Shown here: in pieces, positions 1 through 9,208 of the stretch
How the letters are laid out: every line of letters starts with the position of its first letter
Numbering within the stretch: the first letter of the stretch is position 1
Assembly: GCF_009827295.1 (NCBI RefSeq)
Contig: NZ_WTYD01000001.1
Coordinates: 620,001-684,000 of the forward strand
Direction of reading: 5' to 3'
DNA length: 64,000 nucleotides
DNA from: Qipengyuania pelagi
GTDB taxonomy: Bacteria > Pseudomonadota > Alphaproteobacteria > Sphingomonadales > Sphingomonadaceae
Translations under genes and position numbers: made by a program
Notes under the pieces: generated by a model
What the model saw: the letters and a program-made list of their open reading frames with translations, nothing else
Told to the model about the DNA's origin: nothing
The model's database searches: none

Positions 1-866
1 CCCACCCGTTCCAGCACGAGATCGCCGGCGGCGTGACCGAACGTGTCGTTGATCGCCTTGAAATGGTCGAGATCGATTGTCAGCACATGCCGCGTTTGCG
101 CGGGATCGAGCGTTTCGGCGAAACGGAAGAACGAACGACGGTTCATCAGGCCGGTCAGGTGATCGCGATACGCCAATTGCTCGACCTCGCGCAGGGAATC
201 CTCCAATTGCCGGGTCAGCGCCCGGTTGGTGACGAGAGTGCGCGCCGTCTCCTCCTGACGGTTCGTCGCCGCGAAAGCATAAGCCAGGAAAACCAGGAAG
301 AGCGTGCTAATCGCCAACAAGGCGCCCCAATCGCGCCCATCGTTTTGTTCGAGTAACAGCAGGGCCAGGGCCGTAAACTGAAACCCCGCGGAATAGGTCA
401 GCGCCAGGACCGGGACGGGTGCCAGCATACTGACGATGATCGTGATCCCTGCCACCAGCGATCCGAATATCAGCATCGCCGCAGGCTCGTTGAGCGAGTT
501 GGCGAGAAGCGGGGGTAACATGCTGGCCCAGCTCGCGCCGCCCACGATCAGGGCAAGAGCAACAGGGCGAATCGCCTGCGAACCCTTGCCGCCATCGGCA
601 AGGATCGCGCGGGCGCGCTTGAAACTGATATGGGTCAGCGGGCTTGCCACGAAGCGGCTGGCTAGCGGGATGGCGAAGGCCATCGGATCGCCCAACTGGA
701 ACACCGCGAACACCATGATAAGCCAGCACACGGCATTGGCAATTTGGGCTTTCTTCTCGATTTCGAGCACCAGGCTGAGCTTCTGGCGATTAACCGCGCG
801 CTCGCTGACCTCGATCTGGCGATCGACACGCCTGGTGATCGCGTCGATACCGTCCGTGCCCTGCAT
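1..866 (-). CDS. Membrane-bound diguanylate cyclase (GGDEF), C-terminus outside window
   Basis: The reverse strand encodes a protein that starts at 866 and runs off the left edge. After a short cytoplasmic start there are about five or six hydrophobic segments, then a charged linker and the beginning of a GGDEF domain. The visible part has the DHLTGLMNR entry motif and DLDHFKAINDTFGH followed by AAGD, which bind metal and GTP in diguanylate cyclases. The GG(D/E)EF catalytic loop itself lies outside the window, so activity cannot be judged. The start ATG has a purine-rich AGAGGA upstream and an in-frame stop 13 codons before it. The expected role is synthesis of cyclic di-GMP at the inner membrane. 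The gene is divergent from uvrA. Confidence 0.85.
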   Translation of the reverse strand, partial: MQGTDGIDAITRRVDRQIEVSERAVNRQKLSLVLEIEKKAQIANAVCWLIMVFAVFQLGDPMAFAIPLASRFVASPLTHISFKRARAILADGGKGSQAIRPVALALIVGGASWASMLPPLLANSLNEPAAMLIFGSLVAGITIIVSMLAPVPVLALTYSAGFQFTALALLLLEQNDGRDWGALLAISTLFLVFLAYAFAATNRQEETARTLVTNRALTRQLEDSLREVEQLAYRDHLTGLMNRRSFFRFAETLDPAQTRHVLTIDLDHFKAINDTFGHAAGDLVLERV

Positions 867-1019
867 CCTGACCGTCCTCTGCCCGCTCAATTTCTTTATT
901 CGCTAGACGCGAAACACCACTCTTTTCGGTGGAAGTGAGCCAATTTTAGCCCTGACTTGGTTAACACCAGGTTTGCCGATCGCGTAATCCCCTTAAATTC
1001 CATGCGATCGCTCCCACAT

Positions 1020-1046
1020 GGAACCGAACCGAGCAGCCCGACCGTT
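1020..1046 (+). promoter_or_regulatory. Possible EcfG-type general stress promoter upstream of uvrA
   Basis: GGAACC at 1020-1025 is followed after 17 bases by CGTT at 1043-1046. This fits the -35/-10 pattern known for EcfG general-stress sigma factors in alphaproteobacteria (GGAAC near -35, CGTT near -10). It reads towards uvrA and would start transcription about 60 bases before the uvrA start codon. The assignment is by pattern only. Confidence 0.4.
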
Positions 1047-1087
1047 GACGGTTCCGAGGTGGGCTCGATCCTCTTCTTGACCCTGAC

Positions 1088-1102
1088 GAACATTTGCGGA
1101 AC
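1088..1102 (+). promoter_or_regulatory. LexA (SOS) box of alphaproteobacterial type before uvrA
   Basis: GAAC-ATTTGCG-GAAC is a perfect match to the direct-repeat operator GTTC-N7-GTTC (read on the other strand) used by alphaproteobacterial LexA. It ends 11 bases before the uvrA start codon, where bound repressor would block transcription. uvrA is a classical LexA target. Confidence 0.8.
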
Positions 1103-1113
1103 ACGCCCAACCC

Positions 1114-4041
1114 ATGGCTCTTACGAAAATATCGGTGCGCGGCGCGCGCGAACACAATCTCAAGGGTGTCGATATCGATCTGCCGCGCGATGCGCTGATC
1201 GTGATCACCGGGCTTTCGGGCTCTGGCAAGTCCAGTCTGGCCTTCGATACGATCTATGCGGAAGGGCAGCGGCGCTATGTGGAATCGCTGAGCGCTTATG
1301 CGCGGCAATTCCTCGAGATGATGCAGAAGCCCGATGTCGAACATATCGACGGGCTGTCTCCCGCCATCTCGATCGAACAGAAGACGACGAGCCGCAATCC
1401 GCGTTCCACGGTCGCGACCGTGACCGAAATCTACGATTATATGCGCCTGTTGTGGGCGCGTGTCGGCGTGCCTTATTCGCCCGCCACCGGCCTGCCGATC
1501 GAAGCGCAGACGGTATCCAATATGGTCGATCGCGTGATGGCGCTGCCCGAAGGCACGCGGCTCTATCTGCTCGCGCCGGTGGTGCGCGGGCGCAAGGGCG
1601 AATACCGCCGCGAACTCGCCGAATGGCAGAAGGCGGGCTTCACCCGCGTGCGGATCGATGGCGAGATATACCCGATCGAGGAAGCGCCCGCGCTCGACAA
1701 GAAGTTCAAGCATGATGTCGAGGTGGTGGTCGATCGCCTGGCGGTGAAGGAAGGCATCGAGACGCGCCTGGCCGACAGTTTCGAACAGGCGCTGCGGCTG
1801 GCCGATGGTCTCGCCTATGTCGACCTTGCCGATGGCGTGGTGCCGGGCCGCGAGAATGAGGGCGAGGGAGGGGGCGCGATGAAAGGCGCGGGCCTGCCCG
1901 CCAATCGTATCGTCTTCTCCGAAAAATTTGCCTGTCCGGTCAGCGGCTTCACCATCGAGGAGATCGAGCCGCGCCTGTTCAGCTTCAACGCGCCGCAGGG
2001 CGCCTGCCCGACCTGCGACGGCATCGGCGAAAAGCAATTGTTCGATCCCCAGCTGGTCGTCCCCAACGAGGCGCTGACCCTCAAGAAAGGCGCCGTGGTG
2101 CCCTGGGCGAAATCGAACCCGCCTTCGCCCTATTACATGCAGGTGCTCGCCAGCCTCGCCAAGGAATACGAGTTCAGCCTCGAGACCCCGTGGGAGGATT
2201 TCGACAAGGAAATCCGGGACATCATCCTGTTCGGCACCAAGGGCCGCGCCATCCCGCTCACCTTCAAGGACGGGCGCAAGAGCTACACGGTCAAGAAGCC
2301 GTTCGAAGGCGTGATCGGCAATCTCAACCGCCGCCTGCTCCAGACCGAAAGCGCCTGGATGCGCGAGGAATTGTCCAAGTTCCAGACCGCGCAGCCCTGC
2401 GAGACCTGCAACGGCAAGCGCCTCAACGAAAAGGCGCTGGCGGTGAAGATCCCAGGTCCTTCTGGGGTCACCGACATCGCCACCCCCACCAAGATGAGCG
2501 TCGCCGATGCCAAGGCCTGGTTCCTCGGCCTGCCCGAGCATCTGAACGACCAGCAATCGCAGATCGCCAAGGCCATCCTCAAGGAAATCAACGAGCGGCT
2601 GGGCTTCCTCGACAATGTCGGGCTCGACTACCTCAATCTCGACCGGACCAGCGGCACGCTGTCGGGCGGGGAGAGCCAGCGCATCCGCCTCGCCTCGCAG
2701 ATCGGCAGCGGGCTGTCGGGCGTGCTCTACGTGCTCGACGAGCCCAGCATCGGCCTCCACCAGCGCGACAACGACCGGCTTCTGGAAACGCTCAAACGCC
2801 TGCGCGATCTCGGCAACACGGTGATCGTCGTGGAGCATGACGAGGATGCGATCCGTGCCGCCGATTACGTCGTCGATCTCGGCCCCGGCGCGGGCGTGCG
2901 CGGGGGCGAGGTCGTGGCGGAAGGCACGCTGAAGCAGGTGCTCAAGTCCAAGAAATCGCTCACGGCGGACTACCTCACCGGGCGGCGCGAGATCGCGGTT
3001 CCGAAGGAACGCCGCAAGGGCAATGGCAAGCAGATCACTGTCCATGGCGCCCGCGCGAACAATCTGAACGACGTCACCGCCTCGATCCCGCTCGGGACCT
3101 TCACCTGCGTCACCGGCGTATCCGGCTCGGGCAAGTCGAGCTTCACCATCGACACCCTCTACGCCGCCGCCGCGCGCACGTTGAACGGCGCGCGCATCGT
3201 GGCGGGCGCGCATGACAAGGTCACCGGGCTCGATAATTGCGACAAGGTGATCGAGATCGACCAGTCCCCCATCGGCCGCACGCCGCGATCGAACCCCGCC
3301 ACCTATACCGGCGCCTTCACCCAGATCCGCGACTGGTTCGCGGGCCTCCCCGAGAGCCAAGCGCGCGGCTACAAGCCCGGCCGCTTCAGCTTCAACGTCA
3401 AGGGCGGCCGGTGCGAGGCGTGCCAGGGCGACGGCCTGATCAAGATCGAGATGCACTTCCTGCCCGACGTCTACGTCACCTGCGAGGAATGCGGCGGCAA
3501 GCGCTACAACCGCGAAACGCTGGAGGTGAAGTTCAAGGGCCACTCCATCGCCGACGTGCTCGACATGACGGTGGAGGATGCGGAAACCTTCTTCGAAAAC
3601 GTCCCCCCCATCCGCGACAAAATGCACATGCTGAACGAGGTGGGCCTCGGCTACGTCAAGGTCGGCCAGCAGGCGACCACCCTGTCGGGCGGCGAGGCGC
3701 AGCGGGTGAAGCTCGCCAAAGAATTAAGCCGCCGCAGCACCGGACAGACGCTCTACATCCTCGACGAGCCGACCACCGGCCTGCATTTCGAAGACGTGCG
3801 CAAGCTGCTCGAAGTGCTGCACCGGCTGGTGGACCAGGGCAACAGTGTGGTGGTGATCGAGCACAATCTGGATGTCATCAAGACGGCGGATTACCTGCTG
3901 GACCTTGGGCCGGGCGGCGGCGTGCGCGGCGGCGAGATCGTGGCCAAAGGCACGCCGGAAGAGGTCGCCGCAACGGAGGCGAGCTTCACGGGGCGGTATC
4001 TCAAGCCGATGCTGTTGCGGGTGAAAGAGCTGGCTCAGTAG
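1114..4041 (+). CDS. uvrA: Excinuclease ABC subunit UvrA
   Basis: This 975-residue protein is the damage-recognition ATPase of nucleotide excision repair; it loads UvrB at bulky DNA lesions. It has the two ABC modules of the family. The first Walker A motif is [10 protein letters not shown] near residue 32. The signature and Walker B of module one are LSGGESQR and [10 protein letters not shown], and of module two LSGGEAQR and [10 protein letters not shown]. The second zinc finger is complete (CEAC and CEEC pairs). In the first zinc module one pair reads CPVS instead of CPxC, while the partner pair CPTC is present; CPVSG is, from memory, common in alphaproteobacterial UvrA. Length is normal for the family. 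A LexA box and a possible EcfG promoter lie upstream, so SOS control is expected. Confidence 0.97.
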   Translation: MALTKISVRGAREHNLKGVDIDLPRDALIVITGLSGSGKSSLAFDTIYAEGQRRYVESLSAYARQFLEMMQKPDVEHIDGLSPAISIEQKTTSRNPRSTVATVTEIYDYMRLLWARVGVPYSPATGLPIEAQTVSNMVDRVMALPEGTRLYLLAPVVRGRKGEYRRELAEWQKAGFTRVRIDGEIYPIEEAPALDKKFKHDVEVVVDRLAVKEGIETRLADSFEQALRLADGLAYVDLADGVVPGRENEGEGGGAMKGAGLPANRIVFSEKFACPVSGFTIEEIEPRLFSFNAPQGACPTCDGIGEKQLFDPQLVVPNEALTLKKGAVVPWAKSNPPSPYYMQVLASLAKEYEFSLETPWEDFDKEIRDIILFGTKGRAIPLTFKDGRKSYTVKKPFEGVIGNLNRRLLQTESAWMREELSKFQTAQPCETCNGKRLNEKALAVKIPGPSGVTDIATPTKMSVADAKAWFLGLPEHLNDQQSQIAKAILKEINERLGFLDNVGLDYLNLDRTSGTLSGGESQRIRLASQIGSGLSGVLYVLDEPSIGLHQRDNDRLLETLKRLRDLGNTVIVVEHDEDAIRAADYVVDLGPGAGVRGGEVVAEGTLKQVLKSKKSLTADYLTGRREIAVPKERRKGNGKQITVHGARANNLNDVTASIPLGTFTCVTGVSGSGKSSFTIDTLYAAAARTLNGARIVAGAHDKVTGLDNCDKVIEIDQSPIGRTPRSNPATYTGAFTQIRDWFAGLPESQARGYKPGRFSFNVKGGRCEACQGDGLIKIEMHFLPDVYVTCEECGGKRYNRETLEVKFKGHSIADVLDMTVEDAETFFENVPPIRDKMHMLNEVGLGYVKVGQQATTLSGGEAQRVKLAKELSRRSTGQTLYILDEPTTGLHFEDVRKLLEVLHRLVDQGNSVVVIEHNLDVIKTADYLLDLGPGGGVRGGEIVAKGTPEEVAATEASFTGRYLKPMLLRVKELAQ

Positions 4042-4097
4042 TTGATTTAGCAGCGTCTGGCTGCGTATCAGAAGGCGTCAACACCTAGGGGATAGTA

Positions 4098-5207
4098 GTG
4101 GAAACCGAAGTCACAAAAATCGCTCCTGAGCAGTTGCTTTTAGACCCCAACAACTATCGATTCCTCGATATCCCCGGATATAGAAAAGTCGCCAAGCGCG
4201 AACGCTACGGCGAGGATGGCGTTCAAGCTAAGGCGTTGGACCTTCTTACGTCCCATCAGGGCTTCGATCTTGAGTCGTTGAGGGATTCGATCGCGAGCAA
4301 TGGCTTCGTCCCATTAGACCAATTGGTAGTTGAAGAGTTCGATGAGCAGGACAACAAGAAGCGCTATTTGGTCATTGAAGGGAATCGCCGCGCCGCAGCG
4401 GTGAAGACACTTCTACGGGATCAAGAGGATGGTTCGGTTGATCTTTCTGACGAGGTCAAAAGCTCATTAAGCGCTCTGCCAGTCATAATTGTGAGTGGTG
4501 ATGAAAAGGAAAAAGACAATTTTCACAAGACTCTCATGGCTATTCGCCATGTTTCTGGGATCCGTGAATGGGGCGCGTATCAGCAAGCAAAGCTTGTGGT
4601 CGAGATGTACGAAGACGAGGCGGAGAGCTTTTCCCAAGTTGCGAAGCAAATTGGGATAAGCCCTCAAGAGGTAGGAAGGCGATACCGGGCATCGAAGGCG
4701 CTCAACCAGATGGAGAGCGACGATGAATTTGGCGTTCATGCAAGCCCGAAGTTGTACAGCTTTTTCCATGAAACAGTCTCCTCCCCACAGCTACGCGAAT
4801 GGCTTGATTTCTCAAACGATACATACACGGCTCAGAATGATGAGAGTCGAACATTGTTTTATCAGCTCCTTAGCCCGTCTGAGGTGGATGGTGAGAAATA
4901 CGACCCAAAACTTCAGAATGCCAATCGCCAGATTCGACAATTAAAACAGATAGTCGAAAGCGATGCCGCGCTCGCGCTATTGTCTGATCCAGAGAAATCA
5001 TTCGATGAGGCTGTGAAGGTTGCGGACGATGAAGCTGAGACGGATCAATCTGGTGCCACAGAGTATGCTCTCAGGCAGGCTCTCAAAGGACTTCGTAAAC
5101 CGGGCATTGATGCTTGGAATGATCCGACCGATCGAACGAAGCAACTTTGGGCAGAATTAAGAGCAGTCTTCGATGCGATCGATAAGGTTCTTGAGGATGA
5201 TGAGTGA
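4098..5207 (+). CDS. ParB/Srx-fold DNA-binding protein, first gene of a ParB-Mrr pair
   Basis: This 369-residue protein has a ParB/sulfiredoxin-like N-terminal domain at about residues 55-135. Its hallmark EGNRRAAA (residues 94-101) corresponds to the nucleotide-binding loop of ParB-like proteins. A helix-turn-helix-like stretch follows at about 175-205 (VAKQIGISPQEVGRRYR). The C-terminal part is acidic and unassigned. It is too remote from chromosomal ParB to be a partition protein, and no parA is nearby. The start is GTG with a good AGGGGA ribosome site. Its end overlaps the next gene, a nuclease, by GTGA, so the two are translationally coupled. Base composition is close to half G+C by eye, well below the neighbours, which suggests transfer. 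A role in sensing or marking foreign DNA for the nuclease is inference. Confidence 0.75.
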   Translation: METEVTKIAPEQLLLDPNNYRFLDIPGYRKVAKRERYGEDGVQAKALDLLTSHQGFDLESLRDSIASNGFVPLDQLVVEEFDEQDNKKRYLVIEGNRRAAAVKTLLRDQEDGSVDLSDEVKSSLSALPVIIVSGDEKEKDNFHKTLMAIRHVSGIREWGAYQQAKLVVEMYEDEAESFSQVAKQIGISPQEVGRRYRASKALNQMESDDEFGVHASPKLYSFFHETVSSPQLREWLDFSNDTYTAQNDESRTLFYQLLSPSEVDGEKYDPKLQNANRQIRQLKQIVESDAALALLSDPEKSFDEAVKVADDEAETDQSGATEYALRQALKGLRKPGIDAWNDPTDRTKQLWAELRAVFDAIDKVLEDDE

Positions 5208-6079
5208 AGAACGCGAATATCGTCGATGCCCTTGAGGCAGAAATTGGCATCGACGGCGAAGCTCGAAACTTAACTGACGCGGTGACCGCTGCGCTTTGCC
5301 AAGGCGGTTACGACGAAATTGATGCTGTCGGTTTGGCTGCGACACGTCGATCAGCAATCGTAAAGATCATCGACGACCGCCAACGATCCGCCCAAGCTGA
5401 TGGCTTGGTTCATACGCTCGAAGTTGTAGGCGCTTTTCGATCTCACGTCGGCGGAGCCGGTAGGCCGGAGGTCGCTGACGACGACAAGCTTTCTCTGGCG
5501 AAACAGGGGCGACGCCAAATCGCATCCATTTTGGCTTGCATGAAAGCACTTGACCATAACCAGTTTGAATTATTCGGTGCCGCATTGATCCGGTCTCTTG
5601 GAGCATCTGTGTCGGAGAAAACTAGGCAAACCGGCGATCAAGGAATAGATTTTGTCGGCACAACGCGTTTGGGCGAGCTACTTTCGCACCCTAAAAATAT
5701 CTTTAAGCTCGCGCATGATATGCAAATTGATTTCATTGGGCAGGCCAAGCATTATCCAAATAGACCGCTAAATCCATCTACAGTTAGAGAACTTGTTGGT
5801 AGTTTGGAGCTCGCGAGATCACGACATTTCTCGAACGACGATTTCTGTTTGCTTGAGGACCTGTCACTAAAGTCTTTCAGCCCAGTTTTTGCGCTTCTAA
5901 TAAGTACAGGACCTGTAACGGAAGGTGCCCGCTCTGTTGCTGAAAAGTCAGGTATAATAATTCGTTCTGGAGACCAAATCGCGACGTATTTGGCTGATTT
6001 GGGAGTCGGTATAGTCCCAGAGACGGGGGGGTTTTCCGAGGCGGTATTTAAAGACTGGATGCTCCAATCGATTCACTGA
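5204..6079 (+). CDS. Mrr-like PD-(D/E)XK restriction endonuclease
   Basis: This 291-residue protein carries a C-terminal nuclease domain of the Mrr type at about residues 118-270. The pattern is FELFGAALI with helix Glu122, then GDQGIDF with Asp149, then IGQAKHY with Gln180 and Lys182. This is the E...D...QxK arrangement of Mrr_cat enzymes, which cut DNA and are often methylation-dependent or invader-directed. STVRELVGSLELA follows, typical of the helix after the active site. The N-terminal 110 residues are helical and unassigned. It starts with GTG overlapping the stop of the ParB-like gene (GTGA) and has GAGGAT upstream. Low G+C content and the position between conserved genes point to an acquired defence module. 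Substrate specificity cannot be read from the sequence. Confidence 0.78.
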   Translation: MKNANIVDALEAEIGIDGEARNLTDAVTAALCQGGYDEIDAVGLAATRRSAIVKIIDDRQRSAQADGLVHTLEVVGAFRSHVGGAGRPEVADDDKLSLAKQGRRQIASILACMKALDHNQFELFGAALIRSLGASVSEKTRQTGDQGIDFVGTTRLGELLSHPKNIFKLAHDMQIDFIGQAKHYPNRPLNPSTVRELVGSLELARSRHFSNDDFCLLEDLSLKSFSPVFALLISTGPVTEGARSVAEKSGIIIRSGDQIATYLADLGVGIVPETGGFSEAVFKDWMLQSIH

Positions 6080-6497
6080 GAGGCCGGTCCGACTCAACGC
6101 AAAACTCTGTCTTACACCCCTCGGACCAATATTCCTCTCTGGCCCCTCCTCCACGAACCCGAGAGGCACCCCTGTCCATACCGTCCCCGACCTGTCGGCT
6201 AACCCCAAGCCGACTAAGCACGGGGCCCTTGAGGCGTGGCAAATTCATGCCGACGCAGGCCGCATCGGGAAGCGCGCTGCGCCTGATCCTGGGCGATTGC
6301 TTCATTAGTTTAGGACCAGACAGTGCTGCTTACCAGGCTGTTCCCTTAGAATGACGGCGACCTGTTGCACAGGACACTCTATCACGTTGTCAAATCCTCC
6401 GCGTTTCGCCAAGCTATCTACGATCTAAAAAAACTGTCCTACAACCCCCAAATGCCATACCTGCCTCGGTTCCTTTCCTCACACGGAGCATGGAACC
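6080..6497. other. Non-coding stretch downstream of the ParB-Mrr pair
   Basis: About 420 bases hold no convincing gene on either strand. Codon statistics look random and base composition is intermediate between the low-G+C insert and the surrounding chromosome. It probably contains the right-hand junction of the acquired segment. I found no integrase, tRNA end or clear direct repeat marking an attachment site. Confidence 0.5.
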
Positions 6498-6694
6498 ATA
6501 GCCGACACGCCCGAAATCCCGAGCTTCTCGCCGACAATCCCGCTGCCGCGCAGCGCTATCTGCGGATGGTCGCGGCGGTGGGTGGGGTGCCCGATGTGGG
6601 CGATGCGGTGGACGATCTCGTCCTCGAAGCGCTCCAGGACGCGTTCGGGGAGAATGGCGCGGGGGTTCCGGTGGTCGGTCGGGGCCGGTCCTGA
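6498..6694 (+). pseudogene. Possible remnant of a small gene
   Basis: From about 6514 to the stop at 6692-6694 one frame shows the high third-position G+C of real genes here and reads ELLADNPAAAQRYLRM and onwards. No suitable start codon lies in that frame. A plausible beginning (ADTPEI) lies in a different frame after ATA at 6498 where ATG would be expected. This looks like a small gene that lost its start and shifted frame, perhaps when the neighbouring segment inserted. No family is recognised. It could instead be chance coding-like sequence. Confidence 0.3.
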
Positions 6695-6793
6695 TGAGGA
6701 TCGTTTAGCGTTCGTGGCGAGCCGTGCGTTCGCGCTGGGCCGCCCTTAGCGCCTATCGCGCAATAAAGGGGGCAGAGCTTTTCTACCCCACCC

Positions 6794-7294
6794 TCAATCC
6801 AGCAGCGCCAGCTCCACCGTGCCGCTGCCGCGCTGGATCAGGCCGAGTTCGGTGGCGGCGGCGCGGCTTACGTCGAGGATGCGGTTGCCGTGGAAGGGGC
6901 CGCGATCGTTGATGCGGACGGTCACGGTCTTGCCATTGCGGGGGTTGGTGACCTCGACCAGCGTGCCGAAGGGCAGGGTGCGGTGCGCTGCGGTCATCGC
7001 GTGCATGTCGAACTTCTCGCCGCTCGCGGTGCGGCGGCCCTGGAACTTGGCGCCGTAATAGGAGGCGGTGCCGCTGCCGATCGCGCGCGCGACCGGGGCT
7101 TCCTCGATCGGCGGATCGAACGTGTCGAGATCGACCGCTCCGGCGGCGGGCGCGGAAGGCTGGGGAAGGGCGGAATGCGCCGTGAAGGCGGCGGCGAAAT
7201 GCGCTTCGCTCACGCGCTCGGCCGGGGTGGCGGCGGTGGCGGGGCTGGCAATGATCGCGGCAAGAGCAAAGGAACGAAATACGCGTTTGGACAT
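6794..7294 (-). CDS. rlpA: RlpA-like double-psi beta-barrel lipoprotein/lytic transglycosylase family protein
   Basis: This 166-residue protein begins with a cleavable signal sequence (FALAAIIASPATAATP). It has a Pro/Ala-rich linker and a double-psi beta-barrel domain at about residues 72-162. Family motifs are GTASYYG, then RTASGE, then HRTLPFGT and VRINDRGPF, where the Asp is a conserved active-site residue. RlpA proteins act on denuded peptidoglycan in the periplasm, often at the septum. This copy has no C-terminal SPOR domain and no obvious lipobox Cys, so its septal targeting is uncertain. It lies downstream of argG on the same strand with a 160-base gap. Confidence 0.85.
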   Translation of the reverse strand: MSKRVFRSFALAAIIASPATAATPAERVSEAHFAAAFTAHSALPQPSAPAAGAVDLDTFDPPIEEAPVARAIGSGTASYYGAKFQGRRTASGEKFDMHAMTAAHRTLPFGTLVEVTNPRNGKTVTVRINDRGPFHGNRILDVSRAAATELGLIQRGSGTVELALLD

Positions 7295-7456
7295 TTTAGT
7301 GTCCTCCGTTGTTTCGCCCAGCCTGATAGCCGAGCGAAGCGCGGGAGTCGTTTACGCGTCGGGAATTTGCCTCGATCTTGCCACGATTCGTCGTGGTTTG
7401 AGCCGGACGACCAGTCGCTCGGGCGAATTCTCAGGCCCGAATCGCTCTGATTGCGA

Positions 7457-8707
7457 TCAATCCGCCCCTCTGCCGCCCCCGTCGCGCTGGGCCAGCAGAC
7501 GCAGCCGCAATGCGTTGAGCTTGATGAAGCCCTCCGCATCCTTCTGGTCGTAGGCGCCCGCATCGTCCTCGAAGGTGACGTGCGCCTCCGAATACAGCGA
7601 ATGCGGCGATTTGCGGCCGACGACCATGGCGTTACCCTTGTAGAGCTTCAGCCGCACCGTGCCGTCGACCTTTTCCTGGCTGAGATCGATCGCCGCCTGC
7701 AACATCAGCCGCTCGGGGCTGAACCACAGCCCGTTATAGATCAGCTCCGCATAGCGCGGCATCAGCTCGTCCTTGAGATGCGCGGCACCGCGATCGAGCG
7801 TGATCTGTTCGATCCCGCGATGGGCGCGGGCATAGATCTCGCCACCCGGCGTCTCGTACATGCCCCGCGATTTCATGCCGACGAAGCGGTTCTCGACCAG
7901 ATCGAGACGCCCGATCCCGTGTTTGCGACCCAGATCGTTGAGCGCGGTGAGCAGTTCGGCGGGGCTCATCTTTTCGCCGTTGAGCGCGGTCCCGTCGCCC
8001 TTTTCGAAGTCGATCGTGATATATTCAGGGGTGTCGGGCGCATCCTCGGGATGGTCGGTGCGAGAATAGACGTAATCCGGCGTTTCCTCCCACGGATCTT
8101 CCAGGACCTTGCCTTCGGACGAGGTGTGGAGGAGGTTCGCATCGGTCGAGAACGGGCTTTCGCCGCGCTTGTCCTTGGGCACCTGGATCTGGTGCTGTTC
8201 GGCCCAGGCGATCAGCGCGGTGCGGCTGGTCAGGTCCCATTCGCGCCAGGGGGCGATCACCTTGATATCGGGCGCGAGCGCATAGGCGCTGAGTTCGAAG
8301 CGGACCTGATCGTTGCCCTTGCCGGTAGCGCCGTGGGCGATCGCGTCCGCGCCCGTCTCGCGCGCGATCTCGACCAGCCGCTTGGAGATCAGGGGCCGCG
8401 CGATGCTGGTGCCGAGGAGGTAATCCCCTTCGTACCGGGCATTGGCGCGCATCATCGGGAAGACGAAATCGCGCACGAATTCCTCGCGCAGATCCTCGAT
8501 GAAGATGTGTTCGTCGGGAATGCCCATGGCGCGGGCTTTCTCGCGGGCAGGCTCGATCTCCTCGCCCTGACCCAGATCGGCCGTGAAGGTGACGACCTCC
8601 AGCCCACGTTCGGCCTCGAGCCATTTGGCGATGACGGACGTGTCGAGGCCGCCGGAATAGGCGAGGACGACTTTCTTGATATCGGACATGGGCTTGATAT
8701 CGGACAT
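7457..8707 (-). CDS. argG: Argininosuccinate synthase
   Basis: The protein joins citrulline and aspartate using ATP in arginine biosynthesis. The N-terminal [13 protein letters not shown] is the PP-loop of N-type ATP pyrophosphatases. [13 protein letters not shown] and the [16 protein letters not shown] region are conserved in the family. The gene has two possible starts 18 bases apart, made by a perfect tandem duplication, giving [12 protein letters not shown] at the N-terminus. I chose the upstream ATG (416 residues) because AGGTG lies about eight bases before it. The downstream ATG at 8689 would give 410 residues and would use the first copy as leader. Confidence 0.96.
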   Translation of the reverse strand: MSDIKPMSDIKKVVLAYSGGLDTSVIAKWLEAERGLEVVTFTADLGQGEEIEPAREKARAMGIPDEHIFIEDLREEFVRDFVFPMMRANARYEGDYLLGTSIARPLISKRLVEIARETGADAIAHGATGKGNDQVRFELSAYALAPDIKVIAPWREWDLTSRTALIAWAEQHQIQVPKDKRGESPFSTDANLLHTSSEGKVLEDPWEETPDYVYSRTDHPEDAPDTPEYITIDFEKGDGTALNGEKMSPAELLTALNDLGRKHGIGRLDLVENRFVGMKSRGMYETPGGEIYARAHRGIEQITLDRGAAHLKDELMPRYAELIYNGLWFSPERLMLQAAIDLSQEKVDGTVRLKLYKGNAMVVGRKSPHSLYSEAHVTFEDDAGAYDQKDAEGFIKLNALRLRLLAQRDGGGRGAD

Positions 8708-8710
8708 GGG
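8675..8710. repeat. Perfect 18-bp tandem duplication at the argG start
   Basis: The unit cttgatatcggacatggg occurs twice without interruption at 8675-8692 and 8693-8710. It duplicates the argG start codon and the first codons in frame. It adds six residues if the outer start is used. Confidence 0.95.
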
Positions 8711-8855
8711 CGGCACCTGTGGGATTGCGCGGAATACATGGGATGCGAAGAGCGGGGCTCTCGCGAGTCGCGCGGGTGCTAGCACCGGGGCGGGCGGGTA
8801 GGAAAATGGTTTTGGTGCGAAAGGCCAAAGCTGCGTTTCGCAGGCGCCGCCTGGG

Positions 8856-9119
8856 TCAGCGGAGTTGGCTGTCCTTGCTCCCACGGCGGTTGAACCCGCT
8901 GCTCCGGGCCGAGGCATCCTGACCGGACTGGCATTCGACGCAGCGTTTCACGCCGGGAAGGGCAGTCCGGCGCTTTTCGGGAATTTCCTCGCCGCATTCG
9001 AGGCACCAGCGCTCGCTCTCGCCACTGGGCATACGGGCGCGCGCGGCGCTGACCGCATCCGACACGGTGTCGTCGATCTGATCCTGCACCGCGCCATCCC
9101 GCGTCCATCCGCCCGCCAT
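8856..9119 (-). CDS. Small DksA/TraR-type C4 zinc finger protein
   Basis: This 87-residue protein has the DksA/TraR-type zinc finger: CLECGEEIP, then [15 protein letters not shown], which supplies two CxxC pairs. An N-terminal helix (residues 10-30) precedes it, as in the short YbiI/TraR-like members that lack the long DksA coiled coil. DksA-family proteins bind the secondary channel of RNA polymerase; whether this short one does is unknown. An AAGGAAG ribosome site lies before the ATG. The C-terminal tail is charged and unassigned. Confidence 0.85.
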   Translation of the reverse strand: MAGGWTRDGAVQDQIDDTVSDAVSAARARMPSGESERWCLECGEEIPEKRRTALPGVKRCVECQSGQDASARSSGFNRRGSKDSQLR

Positions 9120-9208
9120 TTCCGCTTCCTTTCAACTGGTTGCGAAGTTTAAAGGTGGGGGCGGGGCGGGCGAAACGCAAGCCGCGCTTCGCTCCTCAGG
9201 GTGTGGGC

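Noticed and set aside
961..3627. Open frame of 888 codons opposite uvrA
   Set aside because: It is antisense to a certain gene. Its low-complexity Ala/Arg/Asp composition is what high-G+C codon bias produces on the opposite strand.
6080..6497. Attachment site or insertion-sequence end at the border of the low-G+C insert
   Set aside because: No terminal inverted repeats, target duplication or integrase-type core could be seen by eye on either side.
7381..7440. Two six-bp hairpins downstream of argG
   Set aside because: The stems are short and neither is followed by a T-run in the argG direction, so a terminator call is not supported.
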